Shown: positions 17,184 to 26,844, counted from the stretch's first letter. The stretch is 64,000 nt of DNA from UBA2589 sp965223235 (GCA_965223235.1 CBDCVV010000022.1:496001-560000); one strand, 5' to 3'. Made by a program: numbers and translations. Notes: generated by a model from the letters alone, not told the origin.

Positions 17184-19622
17184 GTGATGAAAGCTGGAGC
17201 GGCGGTGGCCGCAGCGAGCGTGCTGTTCGCGCTGGGGTACACCAACGCCCCCACGCCTCTGAGCAAGCCCAGCCCGCATGTCGCTCCCGTCGAAGTGGCC
17301 GCCGATCACGGACGGAACTTTGTCGCCCCGCCAACTTCAGAGGCGATGTCGGAGGTCGTGGAGCAGTACTGCGTCCGATGCCACAACGAGCGCCGCCTCA
17401 TGGGCGGGATGGCGCTCGAAGGCTTCGAGGTCGAAGGAGCCGCTACGAACGCTCCGGTAGCCGAGCGGATGATCCGGAAGCTACGAGCCGGGATGATGCC
17501 TCCGCCCGGAGCTCGACGGCCCGCCGGGGACACGCTCGCCATTCTTGCAGCCACCTTGGAAGAGGTGGTAGACGACGCGAGTGACGGCCAATCCAACCCC
17601 GGAAACCGGCCCTTCCAACGGGTAAATCGAGCCGAGTACGAACGGCTGGTCGAGCAGATCTTCGGCCTGGAGGTGGATGCGTCGAACTGGCTTCCCGAGG
17701 ACCAGATCAGCGCGAGCTTTGACAACGTCGCGGATGTCCAGGGGATTTCGGCGACCCTCATGGACGCCTACCTGACCGCGGCGTCCGACGTCGCCCGCCA
17801 GGCGGTCGGCCAGTCCGACGCGCCTCCCATGGCTCATACGTACTCGAACGACCCCGCGGTCTCCCAGCACGAGTGGGAAACGGTCGAGGGAGCCCCGTAC
17901 GGCACGCGTGGCGGGGTCTCCGCACTCCACACCTTCCCGGCCGACGGACAGTACATCTTTACGCTGGGCTTCATGTCGGGGTGGGGAGAACGGTTCCACG
18001 ACATCGATGTCTCCATCGACGGTACCCAAGTCGCGCTCCTCCGGTATTCCGCGAGTACCGGGCGCCTCATCGACTTCCAAGGACGCCTCGGATATCCGAT
18101 GCGAACAGACTCGATCTTCGTTCGAGCCGGGCAGCGACGCATCGCCGCCGCGTTCGTGCGTCAGACCGACGGACCGTACGAAGATCTGATCCGGCCGAAC
18201 GATTGGTCGCTCGCGGGAACAGAAGCGAGCTATGGGACGACATCCCTCCCTCACCTGATGCACCTCACCATCGAGGGCCCCCACGGGCCGGTGGGTGTCT
18301 CCGAGACGCCGAGTAGGAGCCGGATCTTCTCGTGCCGACCCACCGCTGCCGACGAAGAGCGTCCCTGCGCTGAGGAGATCATGACGCGCCTCGCGGCGCA
18401 GGCCTATCGACGGACCTTAGAAGAGCGTGATGTCGACGCGCTCTTGGACTTCTACGACCTGGGTGCGGAAGAGGGTGGCTTCGAGCTCGGCATTCGCACC
18501 GCCATCGAGGCGATGCTTGCCAGCCCGCACTTCCTTTTCCGCATCGAGAGCGAGCCCGACAACGTCGACCCCGGTGAAGTCTTCGAAGTCGATGACGTCG
18601 ACCTCGCGTCACGTCTCTCCTTCTTTCTCTGGGGAGTCGGCCCGGACGAGCAGCTCTTGGAGGCCGCACGGCGAGGCCGTCTGTCCGACGAAGACGACCT
18701 CGAACGTGAGGCGCGACGGATGCTGGCCGATCCCCGCTCGGAGTCGCTCGCGACTCGCTTCGCCCACCTCTGGTTACGCCTCCAAGACTTGGAGAAGGTC
18801 CAGCCCGACGCGTTCTGGTTCCCGAACTACAGTCGGCAGCTCACGAACAGCATGCGCCGCGAAACCGAACTCTTCTTCGACCACCTCATTCGGGAAGACC
18901 GCAGCCTGCTCGAACTGCTCGACGCCGACTACACCTTCGTCGATGAACGGCTCGCGGCCCATTACGGAATCGACGGGGTCGTGGGCGAGCGCTTCCGCCG
19001 GGTCAACTATCCGGCGGGGAATCGGAAGGGACTTCTGGGGCACGGAAGCGTACTCGTCCAAACCTCCTTGGCGAACCGAACCTCCCCGGTCCTTCGCGGG
19101 AAGTGGGTCATGGAGGTCCTTCTCGGCGTTCCACCACCGCCCCCTCCCCCAGGGGTACCCGACCTGGAGGAAACGGCCGAGACCGACGGCATGACGATCC
19201 TGACGACGAGTGCGCGCATGGCGGCCCATCGTGCCAACCCCACGTGCGCATCGTGCCACAACCTCATCGATCCCATCGGACTGGCCCTCGACAACTTCGA
19301 CGTGACCGGCAAATGGCGGACCCGTGAACAGGGGGTTCCGCTCGACACGAGGGGGACGTTCTACGACGGGACTGAGATCTCGACGGCAGCTGAACTTTCG
19401 GATGCCCTACTTCAACGCCCGATCCCTTTCGTGCGTCACTTCACTGAGAAGCTGATGACCTATGCGCTCGGTCGTCGGATCGGGTTCGAAGATCAACCGA
19501 CAGTCCGAGCTATCGCGCGCGAGGCCGAAGAAGACGACTATCAGATGTCGTCATTTATCGTGGGCGTCGTGCGAAGCGACGCCTTCCGGCTCAAGCAGGC
19601 CCCCGACGTGGCATCGCACTGA
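17184..19622 (+). CDS. DUF1592/DUF1588/DUF1587/DUF1595/DUF1585 cytochrome-c-type protein
   Basis: An 812-residue exported protein of the planctomycete-type cytochrome group. A signal peptide is followed by haem motif CVRCH at 63-67 in a PSCyt1-like domain with MMPPPGARRPAGD. Then comes DUF1587 (RVNRAEYERLVEQIFGLE), a carbohydrate-binding-like stretch, DUF1595 (AQAYRRTLEERDVDALLDFY), DUF1592 (SRLSFFLWGVGPDEQLLEAA), DUF1588 (GHGSVLVQTSLANRTSPVLRG) and a second haem motif CASCH at 688-692 in NPTCASCHNLIDPIGLAL, ending in DUF1585. It lies first in an operon with DUF1552 (43 bases downstream) and an ankyrin gene. Its biochemical role is not established; electron transfer linked to a polymer or cell-surface substrate is an inference. 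GTG 17184 or ATG 17187 could start. Confidence 0.93.
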   Translation: MMKAGAAVAAASVLFALGYTNAPTPLSKPSPHVAPVEVAADHGRNFVAPPTSEAMSEVVEQYCVRCHNERRLMGGMALEGFEVEGAATNAPVAERMIRKLRAGMMPPPGARRPAGDTLAILAATLEEVVDDASDGQSNPGNRPFQRVNRAEYERLVEQIFGLEVDASNWLPEDQISASFDNVADVQGISATLMDAYLTAASDVARQAVGQSDAPPMAHTYSNDPAVSQHEWETVEGAPYGTRGGVSALHTFPADGQYIFTLGFMSGWGERFHDIDVSIDGTQVALLRYSASTGRLIDFQGRLGYPMRTDSIFVRAGQRRIAAAFVRQTDGPYEDLIRPNDWSLAGTEASYGTTSLPHLMHLTIEGPHGPVGVSETPSRSRIFSCRPTAADEERPCAEEIMTRLAAQAYRRTLEERDVDALLDFYDLGAEEGGFELGIRTAIEAMLASPHFLFRIESEPDNVDPGEVFEVDDVDLASRLSFFLWGVGPDEQLLEAARRGRLSDEDDLEREARRMLADPRSESLATRFAHLWLRLQDLEKVQPDAFWFPNYSRQLTNSMRRETELFFDHLIREDRSLLELLDADYTFVDERLAAHYGIDGVVGERFRRVNYPAGNRKGLLGHGSVLVQTSLANRTSPVLRGKWVMEVLLGVPPPPPPPGVPDLEETAETDGMTILTTSARMAAHRANPTCASCHNLIDPIGLALDNFDVTGKWRTREQGVPLDTRGTFYDGTEISTAAELSDALLQRPIPFVRHFTEKLMTYALGRRIGFEDQPTVRAIAREAEEDDYQMSSFIVGVVRSDAFRLKQAPDVASH

Positions 19623-19665
19623 TGGGTGGTTCCACGACCGAGGTACGACATAGACGGAGTAGCTC

Positions 19666-21045
19666 ATGCACTTCCTGACCGGCAAACACATCGAACGGCG
19701 CGCCTTCCTCAAGGGGATGGGTGCCACAATTGGGCTGCCCATGCTCGATGCCATGACGCCGGCCGGGCGAGGGCGCGCTCGAACCGCCGAGCCGCCGAAG
19801 CGACTCGTATGCATCGAGGAAGTGCATGGGGTCGCCGGCTGCAACGATTGGGGCTCGGGACAGCACCTGTTCGCCCCGGAAACGGTCGGTCGCGACTTCG
19901 AGCTCCTGCCGGGCAACGTCCTGGCATCACTTGAGCCGTACCAGGAACACCTCACGATCGTCAGCAACACCGACGTGCGCATGGCCGAGGCGTTCGCGCC
20001 GCCCGAGATCGGGGGTGATCACTTCCGATCCAGCGCCGTCTTCCTCACGCAATCCCATCCGAGACAAACCCAGGGCTCGGACCTCATGGCCGGCACGTCC
20101 CTCGATCAGCTACACGCCCAGCGCGTCGGGTCGGACACGGTGCTGCCGTCGTTACAGCTCTGCATCGAGCCGACGGACAAGGGTGGCGGGTGCGACTACA
20201 ACTATTCGTGCTCGTACACCGATTCGATCAGCTGGTCCGATCCGTCGACGCCCCTTCCCATGATCCGCAGTCCCCGTGCCGCTTTCGACCTGCTCTTCGG
20301 GGCGGGAGGAACCGAGAAGGAACGCGCACTCAGAAGGCGTACGCACAGCAGCATCCTGGATTGGGTTGCCCGAGAGGTCGCACACCTGCGTCAGGAAGTC
20401 GGCACGCTCGACCAGCAACGGATCGATCGATACCTCGATAGCGTACGCGAGATCGAGCGGCGGATTCAGATGGTCGAAGCGCGTAACAGCAGCGGCGAAC
20501 CCAGGGCGCTCCCCGGTGCCCCGCCGGGGGTACCCGATTCGTTCAGCGAGCACATGCAGCTGATGTTCGATCTACAGGTGTTGGCTTTCGAAACCGACAT
20601 CACACGCGTGACCTCCTTCAAGACCGGTCGCGACGCATCGAACCGGGCCTTCCCGGAGAGTGGTTCAGACCGCGGTTTCCACCCGGCTTCTCACCACGGC
20701 GGGCGCGAAGAGAACATCCTCGAGTTCAACAAGATCTGTCAGTTCCGCGTGAGCCAGCTCGCCTACTTCGTCGAGCGCCTCAAGGCGACCGCGGACGCCG
20801 ATGGCTCGCTCCTCGACAACACGGTCGTGATGTGGGGTTCGCCAATGGGGGACGCCAACCTCCACAATCACCGGCGTTGCCCCCTCGTTCTGCTCGGAGG
20901 AGACAACGGCGTCCTCGACGGCGGTGTGCACTACAAGGCTCCGGACGGGACGCCCATGGCCAACGTCTTCCTGACGCTCCTCCACAGGCTCGGGCACGAC
21001 GATGTGCGCAGCTTCGGTGACAGCACCGGCGAATTCCTGCTCTAG
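19666..21045 (+). CDS. DUF1552 protein, Tat-exported
   Basis: A 459-residue protein of the DUF1552 family, which nearly always neighbours DUF1592-type cytochromes. The N-terminus IERRAFLKGMGATIGLPML is a twin-arginine signal. The fold relates to the alkaline-phosphatase/DUF1501-like group; conserved phrases include EEVHGVAGCNDWG, GGDHFRSSAVFLTQ, SLDQLHAQRVG, YNYSCSYTDSISW, FKTGRDASNRAFPESG, FHPASHHGG and VMWGSPMGDANLHNHRRCP, which offer many His/Asp candidates for metal binding. The gene follows DUF1592 by 43 bases and precedes the ankyrin gene by 18 bases. No enzyme activity is known for the family. Confidence 0.93.
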   Translation: MHFLTGKHIERRAFLKGMGATIGLPMLDAMTPAGRGRARTAEPPKRLVCIEEVHGVAGCNDWGSGQHLFAPETVGRDFELLPGNVLASLEPYQEHLTIVSNTDVRMAEAFAPPEIGGDHFRSSAVFLTQSHPRQTQGSDLMAGTSLDQLHAQRVGSDTVLPSLQLCIEPTDKGGGCDYNYSCSYTDSISWSDPSTPLPMIRSPRAAFDLLFGAGGTEKERALRRRTHSSILDWVAREVAHLRQEVGTLDQQRIDRYLDSVREIERRIQMVEARNSSGEPRALPGAPPGVPDSFSEHMQLMFDLQVLAFETDITRVTSFKTGRDASNRAFPESGSDRGFHPASHHGGREENILEFNKICQFRVSQLAYFVERLKATADADGSLLDNTVVMWGSPMGDANLHNHRRCPLVLLGGDNGVLDGGVHYKAPDGTPMANVFLTLLHRLGHDDVRSFGDSTGEFLL

Positions 21046-21063
21046 AGCGGAAGGCAGATACGG

Positions 21064-23181
21064 ATGACACGCACATCGCCGATGAGATCGATCGTTCGGC
21101 CTTTCCTGGTGCTCAGCACCGTGTGGGCCCTCGCAGGCATGACTTCGGCAGCCTCCCCGGTCGCCGATGCGGCCAAACGTGGCGATGTCGAGTCGGTGCG
21201 CTCGCTCCTTCGAAGTGGCGCGGACGTGAACGGGGCCCAAGGGGACGGAATGACAGCCCTGCATTGGGCGGCCCACCACGGCGACCGCGAGCTCGCCGAG
21301 GTGTTGGTGTACGCCGGCGCCCGCCTCGACGCCGGAACTCGGCTCGGGCGGTACACGCCCTTGCACATCGCCGCGCGCGAGGCGCACCTCGGCGTCGCGG
21401 AACTACTCGTCGAGGCGGGCGCCGACCCGAACCTCACGACCACGAATAGTGGTGTTACTCCGCTCCACCTGGCTGCCCGTTCGGGCGACGAATCGATCGT
21501 TTCCCTCCTGATCGCGCACGGGGCTGACGCAGATGCGAAGGCCGGCAGCTGGGAGCAGACCCCTCTCATCTTCGCGGCTGCTGCAAACCGCGCAGGGGCC
21601 ATCGGAGCACTCGTGGCCGCCGGTGCCGATCCGAACGGCTCCTCTGCCGTGGTGGACGTGGTCGAGATGGCCGCGGCCGACAACGCCGCAGAGCAAAGGC
21701 TCGAGCAAGCCCTCGACGGATTCCGTGAGCAGCAAGCTGGCGGGCCGGGTTGGCAACCGACACCGAGCCAGGTCCAAGCGGCCGTTGATCTCGCCAGACA
21801 GGTCCAGACTCGCTGGTCCGAGATCTCCGCGGCTGAGGAGGCTGAAGCGGCCGAAGAGGCCGAGGAAGCCGACGACGCCGATGCGTCCGAAGCCGACGCA
21901 GCCGAGGATGCCGATGCGCCCGAGGAGACTGTCGCGGACTCCTCGGTCGTCGTTGCCGACTCTGTCTCCGGGGAGACCAGTGAGACAAGCGAAGAGGAGG
22001 AGGAGCGCCCTCTCTCGTACGCCCAGCAGGTCGGTTCCTGGGGAGGACTCACTCCTCTCCACCATGCCGTCCGTCAGGGACACGTGGAGGCGACGGTCGC
22101 TCTTCTCGAGGCCGGCGCCGATATCGACGGCGTGACCGGGGATCACACTACTCCCCTCCTCATGGCTGCCATCAATGGTCAGTGGGATCTGGCGATAGTC
22201 CTCCTCGACAAAGGAGCTGACCCAAACGTCGCGAGCGATGCGGGGGCGACCCCGCTCTATGCGGTCATCGAACGCGAGTGGCAGCCCCGAGCTTCGTACG
22301 CTCATCCGACCGAACACCAACGACAGGAGACGAGCCACCTCGAGATGATGCGACACCTTCTCGAGGCCGGAGCAGAACCGGACGCCCGACTGTCGAAACA
22401 CCTTTGGTACATGGAGTACACCTTCGGAGTACTTCGGGGGAGCGGGATCAACCTCAGAGGGGCGACCCCCTTCTGGCGGGCTTCCTATGCACTAGACCTC
22501 GAGGCAATGAAGCTGCTCGCCTCGTACGGTGCTGACCCGGACATCTATACGATCAAGCCACCCCAGCGTCGTCGTCGAGCAGCTCCGATGGAGGAAGAGT
22601 CGGAGGGGGAAGAGGCCAGCCAAGAACCCGAACCCGCTGAGGTCGAGGCGGGTCAGGAGCCGGCTCCGGCGACCGACGAGGATCCCAGCAATGAGTCCAA
22701 AGGCGGGGACGAAGAGTCTGATGGAGAGGAGAACAACGGGGACGAGTCCGGCGACGACGATGACGACGAGTTGGACGATTCCGGTCTCCCAGAAGTCCCC
22801 GTCGGTGGTCCCGCCATCCACCCCATCCACGCCGTCTCAGGCGTGGGGTATGGTCAGTCCTTCGCCGGCAACGCCCATCGGTACTTGCCCAACGGGTGGC
22901 TGCCAGCCTTGAAGTACCTCGTCGAAGAGACAGGCGCCGATGTGAACGCGCGGGACGCGAACGGCTACACACCCCTTCACCACGCCGCCTCTCGGGGTGA
23001 CGTGGAGATGATCCTGTACTTGGTGGAGAAAGGCGCCGACGTGATGGTCGTGAGCAGGAAAGGCGAGACGACGGTCGACATGGCGAACGGGCCAGTTCAG
23101 CGCGTCCAGCCGTTCCCTGAGGCGATCGCACTTCTTGGAGTCGCTGGGGGCCATCAACAATCACAACTGCGTTTCGTGTGA
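21064..23181 (+). CDS. Exported ankyrin-repeat protein with acidic linkers, C-terminus probably frameshifted
   Basis: A 705-residue secreted protein. The signal peptide ends near TSAASPV. Ankyrin repeats appear in three blocks: about 34-205 (GMTALHWAAHHGDRELAEVL and four more), about 320-495, and 620-680 (GYTPLHHAASRGDVEMILYL). They are separated by highly acidic low-complexity linkers (about 255-310, EEAEEADDADASEAD; about 505-580, DDDDDELDD). It is the third gene of the DUF1592-DUF1552 operon, where ankyrin partners are common, so it probably scaffolds this envelope system. The annotated frame ends HQQSQLRFV, but dropping one G at 23137-23138 gives LLESLGAINNHNCVSCE, ending at 23185 with a CxxC. 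That looks like the natural C-terminus. Confidence 0.9.
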   Translation: MTRTSPMRSIVRPFLVLSTVWALAGMTSAASPVADAAKRGDVESVRSLLRSGADVNGAQGDGMTALHWAAHHGDRELAEVLVYAGARLDAGTRLGRYTPLHIAAREAHLGVAELLVEAGADPNLTTTNSGVTPLHLAARSGDESIVSLLIAHGADADAKAGSWEQTPLIFAAAANRAGAIGALVAAGADPNGSSAVVDVVEMAAADNAAEQRLEQALDGFREQQAGGPGWQPTPSQVQAAVDLARQVQTRWSEISAAEEAEAAEEAEEADDADASEADAAEDADAPEETVADSSVVVADSVSGETSETSEEEEERPLSYAQQVGSWGGLTPLHHAVRQGHVEATVALLEAGADIDGVTGDHTTPLLMAAINGQWDLAIVLLDKGADPNVASDAGATPLYAVIEREWQPRASYAHPTEHQRQETSHLEMMRHLLEAGAEPDARLSKHLWYMEYTFGVLRGSGINLRGATPFWRASYALDLEAMKLLASYGADPDIYTIKPPQRRRRAAPMEEESEGEEASQEPEPAEVEAGQEPAPATDEDPSNESKGGDEESDGEENNGDESGDDDDDELDDSGLPEVPVGGPAIHPIHAVSGVGYGQSFAGNAHRYLPNGWLPALKYLVEETGADVNARDANGYTPLHHAASRGDVEMILYLVEKGADVMVVSRKGETTVDMANGPVQRVQPFPEAIALLGVAGGHQQSQLRFV

Positions 23182-23215
23182 GTAGAGCTGCTCGCCCCCT
23201 TCGAGAGCGTTCCCT

Positions 23216-25840
23216 CTAGCGCTCTCGAAGTGCCACCGCCGGATCCGTTCCACTCGCCCGCCACGCCGGAACGAAAGACGCAGCCACCCCGACGAGCAAC
23301 AGTGTAGCCGCAGAAGCTGCCAGACTCACGCCGTCCGTCGGCTCGACGCCGAACAAGAATCCCGCCAGGACCGCCGACCCAGCCATCGCGGCGATCCCTC
23401 CGGCGATCACTCCGAGTACGACAGGAACCATTCCTTGTCGCACCACCTCGCCCAACAAGTCCGAGGGGCTCGCTCCTAGGGCCATTCGAATCCCGAACTC
23501 GGCCCGGCGGCGTTGCACGGCCTGCGTCACCACCCCATACACGCCTACCATCCCCAGCACGATCCCTAGAGCACTGAATAGAGCGAGGAAGAAGCGAAGG
23601 CGGAGCGGCTCCGCCATGGACGTGTCGACGACCTGATCCATCGTCTCGACCCGACCCACAGTCGCGCGTGAGTTCTGCTCGCCCACGATCCGGCGCACAG
23701 GCGCAGTCAGAGCCAGCGGGTCGAGAGAAGTCTTCACGACCAGGATCCCGTATGCGGATCGCGACAGGGACTGATCCCACGGGTAGTACACAGCCGGAGG
23801 GACCGCACCGGTCAGGTCATCCACTGCTACGTCCCGAATCACTCCGACGATCTCGATCGACTCGTTCGTGAACTGGTTTCCTTCCAGCCGTTGTCCGACC
23901 GCGTCCTCGCTACCGAAGATCGACCGAGCGAACGCTTGGTTGACGACTGCGACCCGAGGACCATTCGTTCCGTCGGAATCCAGAATCCCCCGGCCCGCGA
24001 CCACTTCGATGCCAAGCGCGGTCATCGTCCCCGGGGAGAGAGGGCGAAAGTACGCACCCGGGCGGTTCTCACCCTCGAGGTCGGGGCGACCCGCCACAGA
24101 GACCCCGCCTTGCCACCCACCATCGCGAACCGGGATGCGGTTGATCATTCCGACCGCCAGCACACCGGGAAGCGCTCCGACCCGTTCCAACACGGCGTCG
24201 TAGAAGGCCGGCCGTGCGTCGACGTTTCCCGCCTCTGGAAGCATGAGATCGGCAGTCAGCACACCCTCTGGATTCAGACCCCAATCGATATCACGGAGCT
24301 CACCGACCGTACGAATCAGAAGTGACGCCCCCGTCGCCAACACGACGGCAATCAGCACCTCGCCGATCACGAGCGACCGCTGCAGGCGACTCCGACCGCC
24401 CGTCGAACCCGTCGCGGCGCGCGTGCCGAAGGTGCCCGACCCGAAGCGGCCACGCGCCAAACCGTGCATGGGACCAAGTGAGACGACACTGCCTGCAACC
24501 ACAGCCAGAAGGAGACTCGCGGTCAGGACCGTCCAATCGAGGTGTAGGGTATCGCCGAGATCACGGGGTAGTGGCAAAGACGCCACGAGCACGTCGAACG
24601 CGGCGACCGCCAGCCCCATCCCGAACAACCCCGCGATGACGCCAAGCAGGACAGACTCTGTAAGGAGCTGTCTCGCGAGTCGGACGCGTCCGGCCCCGAG
24701 CGCGGCCCGAACAGACATCTCACCCAGTCGGTCGCCCGTCCGTGTGACGAGCAGTGCGGCCACGTTCGCGCACGACATCAGCAGGACTAACCCAACCGCG
24801 CCGAGCAAGAGGAGCAGCGCCGGACGCACGTCTCCGAGCAGATAGTCTCTCGTGGATAGGACGAATGGGTTCTTCGACTTGTCCCATGCGACGGGGTAGT
24901 CGTACTCGTCGCTGAGCGCAGCGGAGAGCCTGGCCAGATCATCATCCACGTGCTCGGGCGCGACCCCGTCGTCGAGCCGACCCATGAGCACCAGCCACCC
25001 GTTCGAGTTGTAGTTCTGACTCGCCGGGTCGAGATCGAGAGGGATCCACGCCTCGCTCTCCGGCGAGGGGAACCAGAAGCCCTCGGGCATCACGCCGACC
25101 ACCGTACGGAGAGTCCCTCCTAGATCGACACGGCTACCTAGCACATCACGGTCGGCCCCGAACTCTCTCTCCCAGAGGTCGTACCCGAGCACGATGACCG
25201 GCTCCGCTCCCGGCCTGTCCTCTCCGTCCTCGAAGGTACGACCCAACATGGGACGCGCACCGAGCACATCGAACAGCGTCGATGAACCGACCGAGTACAG
25301 CATGAGGCGCGAACCGCTCGAGGTGTGAAGAGTGGACGCGTCATCGGAGTACGCCGCGAGTGCTTGGTACGCGTCCGCGTGCTCGCGGACGAAATCGTAC
25401 TCGGTTCCGCGCCAGTCATAGTCGGCCCAGAAGGTGACGAGCCGGTCCTCTTGAGCGTACGGGAGGGGTCGTATCAAGAGACCATCGACGACCGAGAAGA
25501 GCGCGACTGTCCCCCCGATCCCTAGCGCGAGCGTGAGGACGGCTAGGAAGGTGAAGGCCGGACGACGAAGCAGCTGGCGTGCGGCGAAACGGATGTCGCC
25601 GGCGATCCCGAGGAGAGGGGCGACGCCCCATGATTCCTCTGCTTGTTCTCTGAACCTCTCCGGCCCGCCGAACCGGACGCGCGCTAAGCGATGAGCTTCT
25701 TCGGGCGAGAAGCCCTCCCCTTGCAGCTTCCTGGCCTCCATCTCGAGGTGAAAAGAGATCTCATCGTCCAACTCCGCCCGCATCTCGGTCCGATCGAACA
25801 AGGCACGAAACCGAAACCATCCATCCTTGAGCCACCTCAC
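23216..25840 (-). CDS. ADOP-type ABC transporter permease (MacB/FtsX fold), unit 2
   Basis: An 874-residue permease. The GTG at 25840 is chosen because GAGGAGG lies eight bases upstream and any earlier start would overlap the PadR gene. Residues 1-80 form the permease-prefix domain (MRAELDDEISFHLEMEARKL, FSPEEAHRLARVRFGG). TM1 is FTFLAVLTLALGIGG. Two MacB periplasmic domains and two FtsX modules follow, the second ending with RRRAEFGIRMALGASPSDLL and FVPAWRASGTDPAVALRER. The prefix differs from the other two permeases here, so this is a separate subfamily. The upstream PadR gene is 38 bases away on the same strand. No ATPase is adjacent. Confidence 0.93.
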   Translation of the reverse strand: MRWLKDGWFRFRALFDRTEMRAELDDEISFHLEMEARKLQGEGFSPEEAHRLARVRFGGPERFREQAEESWGVAPLLGIAGDIRFAARQLLRRPAFTFLAVLTLALGIGGTVALFSVVDGLLIRPLPYAQEDRLVTFWADYDWRGTEYDFVREHADAYQALAAYSDDASTLHTSSGSRLMLYSVGSSTLFDVLGARPMLGRTFEDGEDRPGAEPVIVLGYDLWEREFGADRDVLGSRVDLGGTLRTVVGVMPEGFWFPSPESEAWIPLDLDPASQNYNSNGWLVLMGRLDDGVAPEHVDDDLARLSAALSDEYDYPVAWDKSKNPFVLSTRDYLLGDVRPALLLLLGAVGLVLLMSCANVAALLVTRTGDRLGEMSVRAALGAGRVRLARQLLTESVLLGVIAGLFGMGLAVAAFDVLVASLPLPRDLGDTLHLDWTVLTASLLLAVVAGSVVSLGPMHGLARGRFGSGTFGTRAATGSTGGRSRLQRSLVIGEVLIAVVLATGASLLIRTVGELRDIDWGLNPEGVLTADLMLPEAGNVDARPAFYDAVLERVGALPGVLAVGMINRIPVRDGGWQGGVSVAGRPDLEGENRPGAYFRPLSPGTMTALGIEVVAGRGILDSDGTNGPRVAVVNQAFARSIFGSEDAVGQRLEGNQFTNESIEIVGVIRDVAVDDLTGAVPPAVYYPWDQSLSRSAYGILVVKTSLDPLALTAPVRRIVGEQNSRATVGRVETMDQVVDTSMAEPLRLRFFLALFSALGIVLGMVGVYGVVTQAVQRRRAEFGIRMALGASPSDLLGEVVRQGMVPVVLGVIAGGIAAMAGSAVLAGFLFGVEPTDGVSLAASAATLLLVGVAASFVPAWRASGTDPAVALRER

Positions 25841-25878
25841 GTCACTATCCTCCTCGGCCACCCTTCGGGTGGCGCTCC

Positions 25879-26217
25879 CTAGGCCATCCCCATGATTCGG
25901 TCTACCGCGCCGGACAAACGACTCCACTGTTCGCTCTCGATCCCCAACTGCTCTCTGCCCGCGTGGGAAAGGATGTAATAGCGGGCCCGACGGTTGTTCT
26001 CCGTGACCCGCCACTCCGACGAGATCCATCCTTGTCGCGTCAGGCGATGCAACGCCGAGTACAGTGAACCTTGGTTCACTTGAAGCTCGTCTCGGGAGAG
26101 CTGTTGGATCCGCTCACTGATCCCCCAGCCGTGCATCGGCTCTACGGAGAGCACCTTCAGGATCAACATGTCCAGCGTCCCGCGGATCATGTCCGGTTGC
26201 CGCTTCGTCATCGTCAC
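25879..26217 (-). CDS. PadR-family transcriptional regulator (unit 2)
   Basis: A 112-residue winged-helix regulator: IRGTLDMLILKVLSVEPMHGWGISERIQQ, then VNQGSLYSALHRLTRQGWISSEW and NRRARYYILSHAG, the standard PadR pattern of the short type linked to prefix-domain permeases. It lies 38 bases upstream of the ADOP permease on the same strand and very likely autoregulates the pair. ATGs at codons 1 and 3 are both possible. A 7-bp inverted repeat sits immediately upstream. Confidence 0.93.
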   Translation of the reverse strand: MTMTKRQPDMIRGTLDMLILKVLSVEPMHGWGISERIQQLSRDELQVNQGSLYSALHRLTRQGWISSEWRVTENNRRARYYILSHAGREQLGIESEQWSRLSGAVDRIMGMA

Positions 26218-26219
26218 AC

Positions 26220-26242
26220 CGCTCCATCACTCAGGTGGAGCG
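26220..26242 (-). promoter_or_regulatory. Candidate PadR operator of unit 2
   Basis: Arms CGCTCCA (26220-26226) and TGGAGCG (26236-26242) form a perfect 7-bp inverted repeat with a 9-base spacer, three bases upstream of the PadR start codon. Size and position fit a dimeric winged-helix repressor site, although it could equally be a leader hairpin over the ribosome-binding region. Confidence 0.35.
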
Positions 26243-26342
26243 TCGGTAGCCACTTTGGTCGGAGACGCTCCTCTCGGTAACCAGGAGAAGAATAACCAGA
26301 CTCCTCCTGTTTAGCGAGAGGTGTTACCGCACGGTACCAGAC

Positions 26343-26661
26343 TCAAGGCAGATCCTCGAGTCGGCCACGAATGAGCTCCACGATCGCGCGCATCTCGTCC
26401 ATGATCGGGTCGTGACCCGCGCGACCCCCACCCGAGTAGTAGTGCGCACGCTGCTTAGCGAAGAGTAGGATCCGCAGATCGTGGACGGACAACTCCGACG
26501 GACCACGCTCTTCAAGTCGGCTTGACGTACGTTCCCAAAGCACTCGCATCGCCCCCGACAGCTTCGTATCCGTTCAGCTTACTCGCGAACTGCAGCACGG
26601 CCGCCGTCGACGCGCCCGGTCCAGGGAGGTCGTCGGATCGTAGCTCTTGGGCTGGACTCAC
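26343..26661 (-). pseudogene. Small hypothetical protein gene split by an apparent +1 frameshift
   Basis: Two overlapping minus-strand frames together read like one protein of about 105 residues. Frame A runs from GTG 26661 to a stop at 26512 and contains AAVLQFASKLNGYEAVGGDASAL. Frame B ends at 26343 and contains SELSVHDLRILLFAKQRAHYY and MRAIVELIRGRLEDLP. Removing one G from the GGG run at 26534-26536 joins them as GGDASALERTSSRLEERGPSEL. Proteins with an N-terminal FA..xNGY part and a LR..LFFxxRR part on one chain are common unannotated small proteins. It is therefore either a recent pseudogene or a sequencing insertion. From 26662 to 26844 I see no convincing gene. Confidence 0.45.
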
Positions 26662-26844
26662 GGGGTGTCACCGAGAATGCGTGAAACGGAGTGGAGAGGG
26701 AACCTCCCCAAGCAGGGGACCAACGTACGGAAGTAGATCCTCGTCCCGCCACGAAGCGAACGGCAATTGCCCACGAATCCGCCCCCATCCGTTTGACTTC
26801 ACCGCTCCGAGCCGCCAAGTCTCGTGCTCCCCCCTCGGAGGCCC

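Noticed and set aside
21042..22401. Two 330-residue minus-strand frames inside the ankyrin gene, one very Ser/Ala rich
   Set aside because: Their composition is the complement of the acidic GAG/GCC-rich linkers; no ribosome site or family features.
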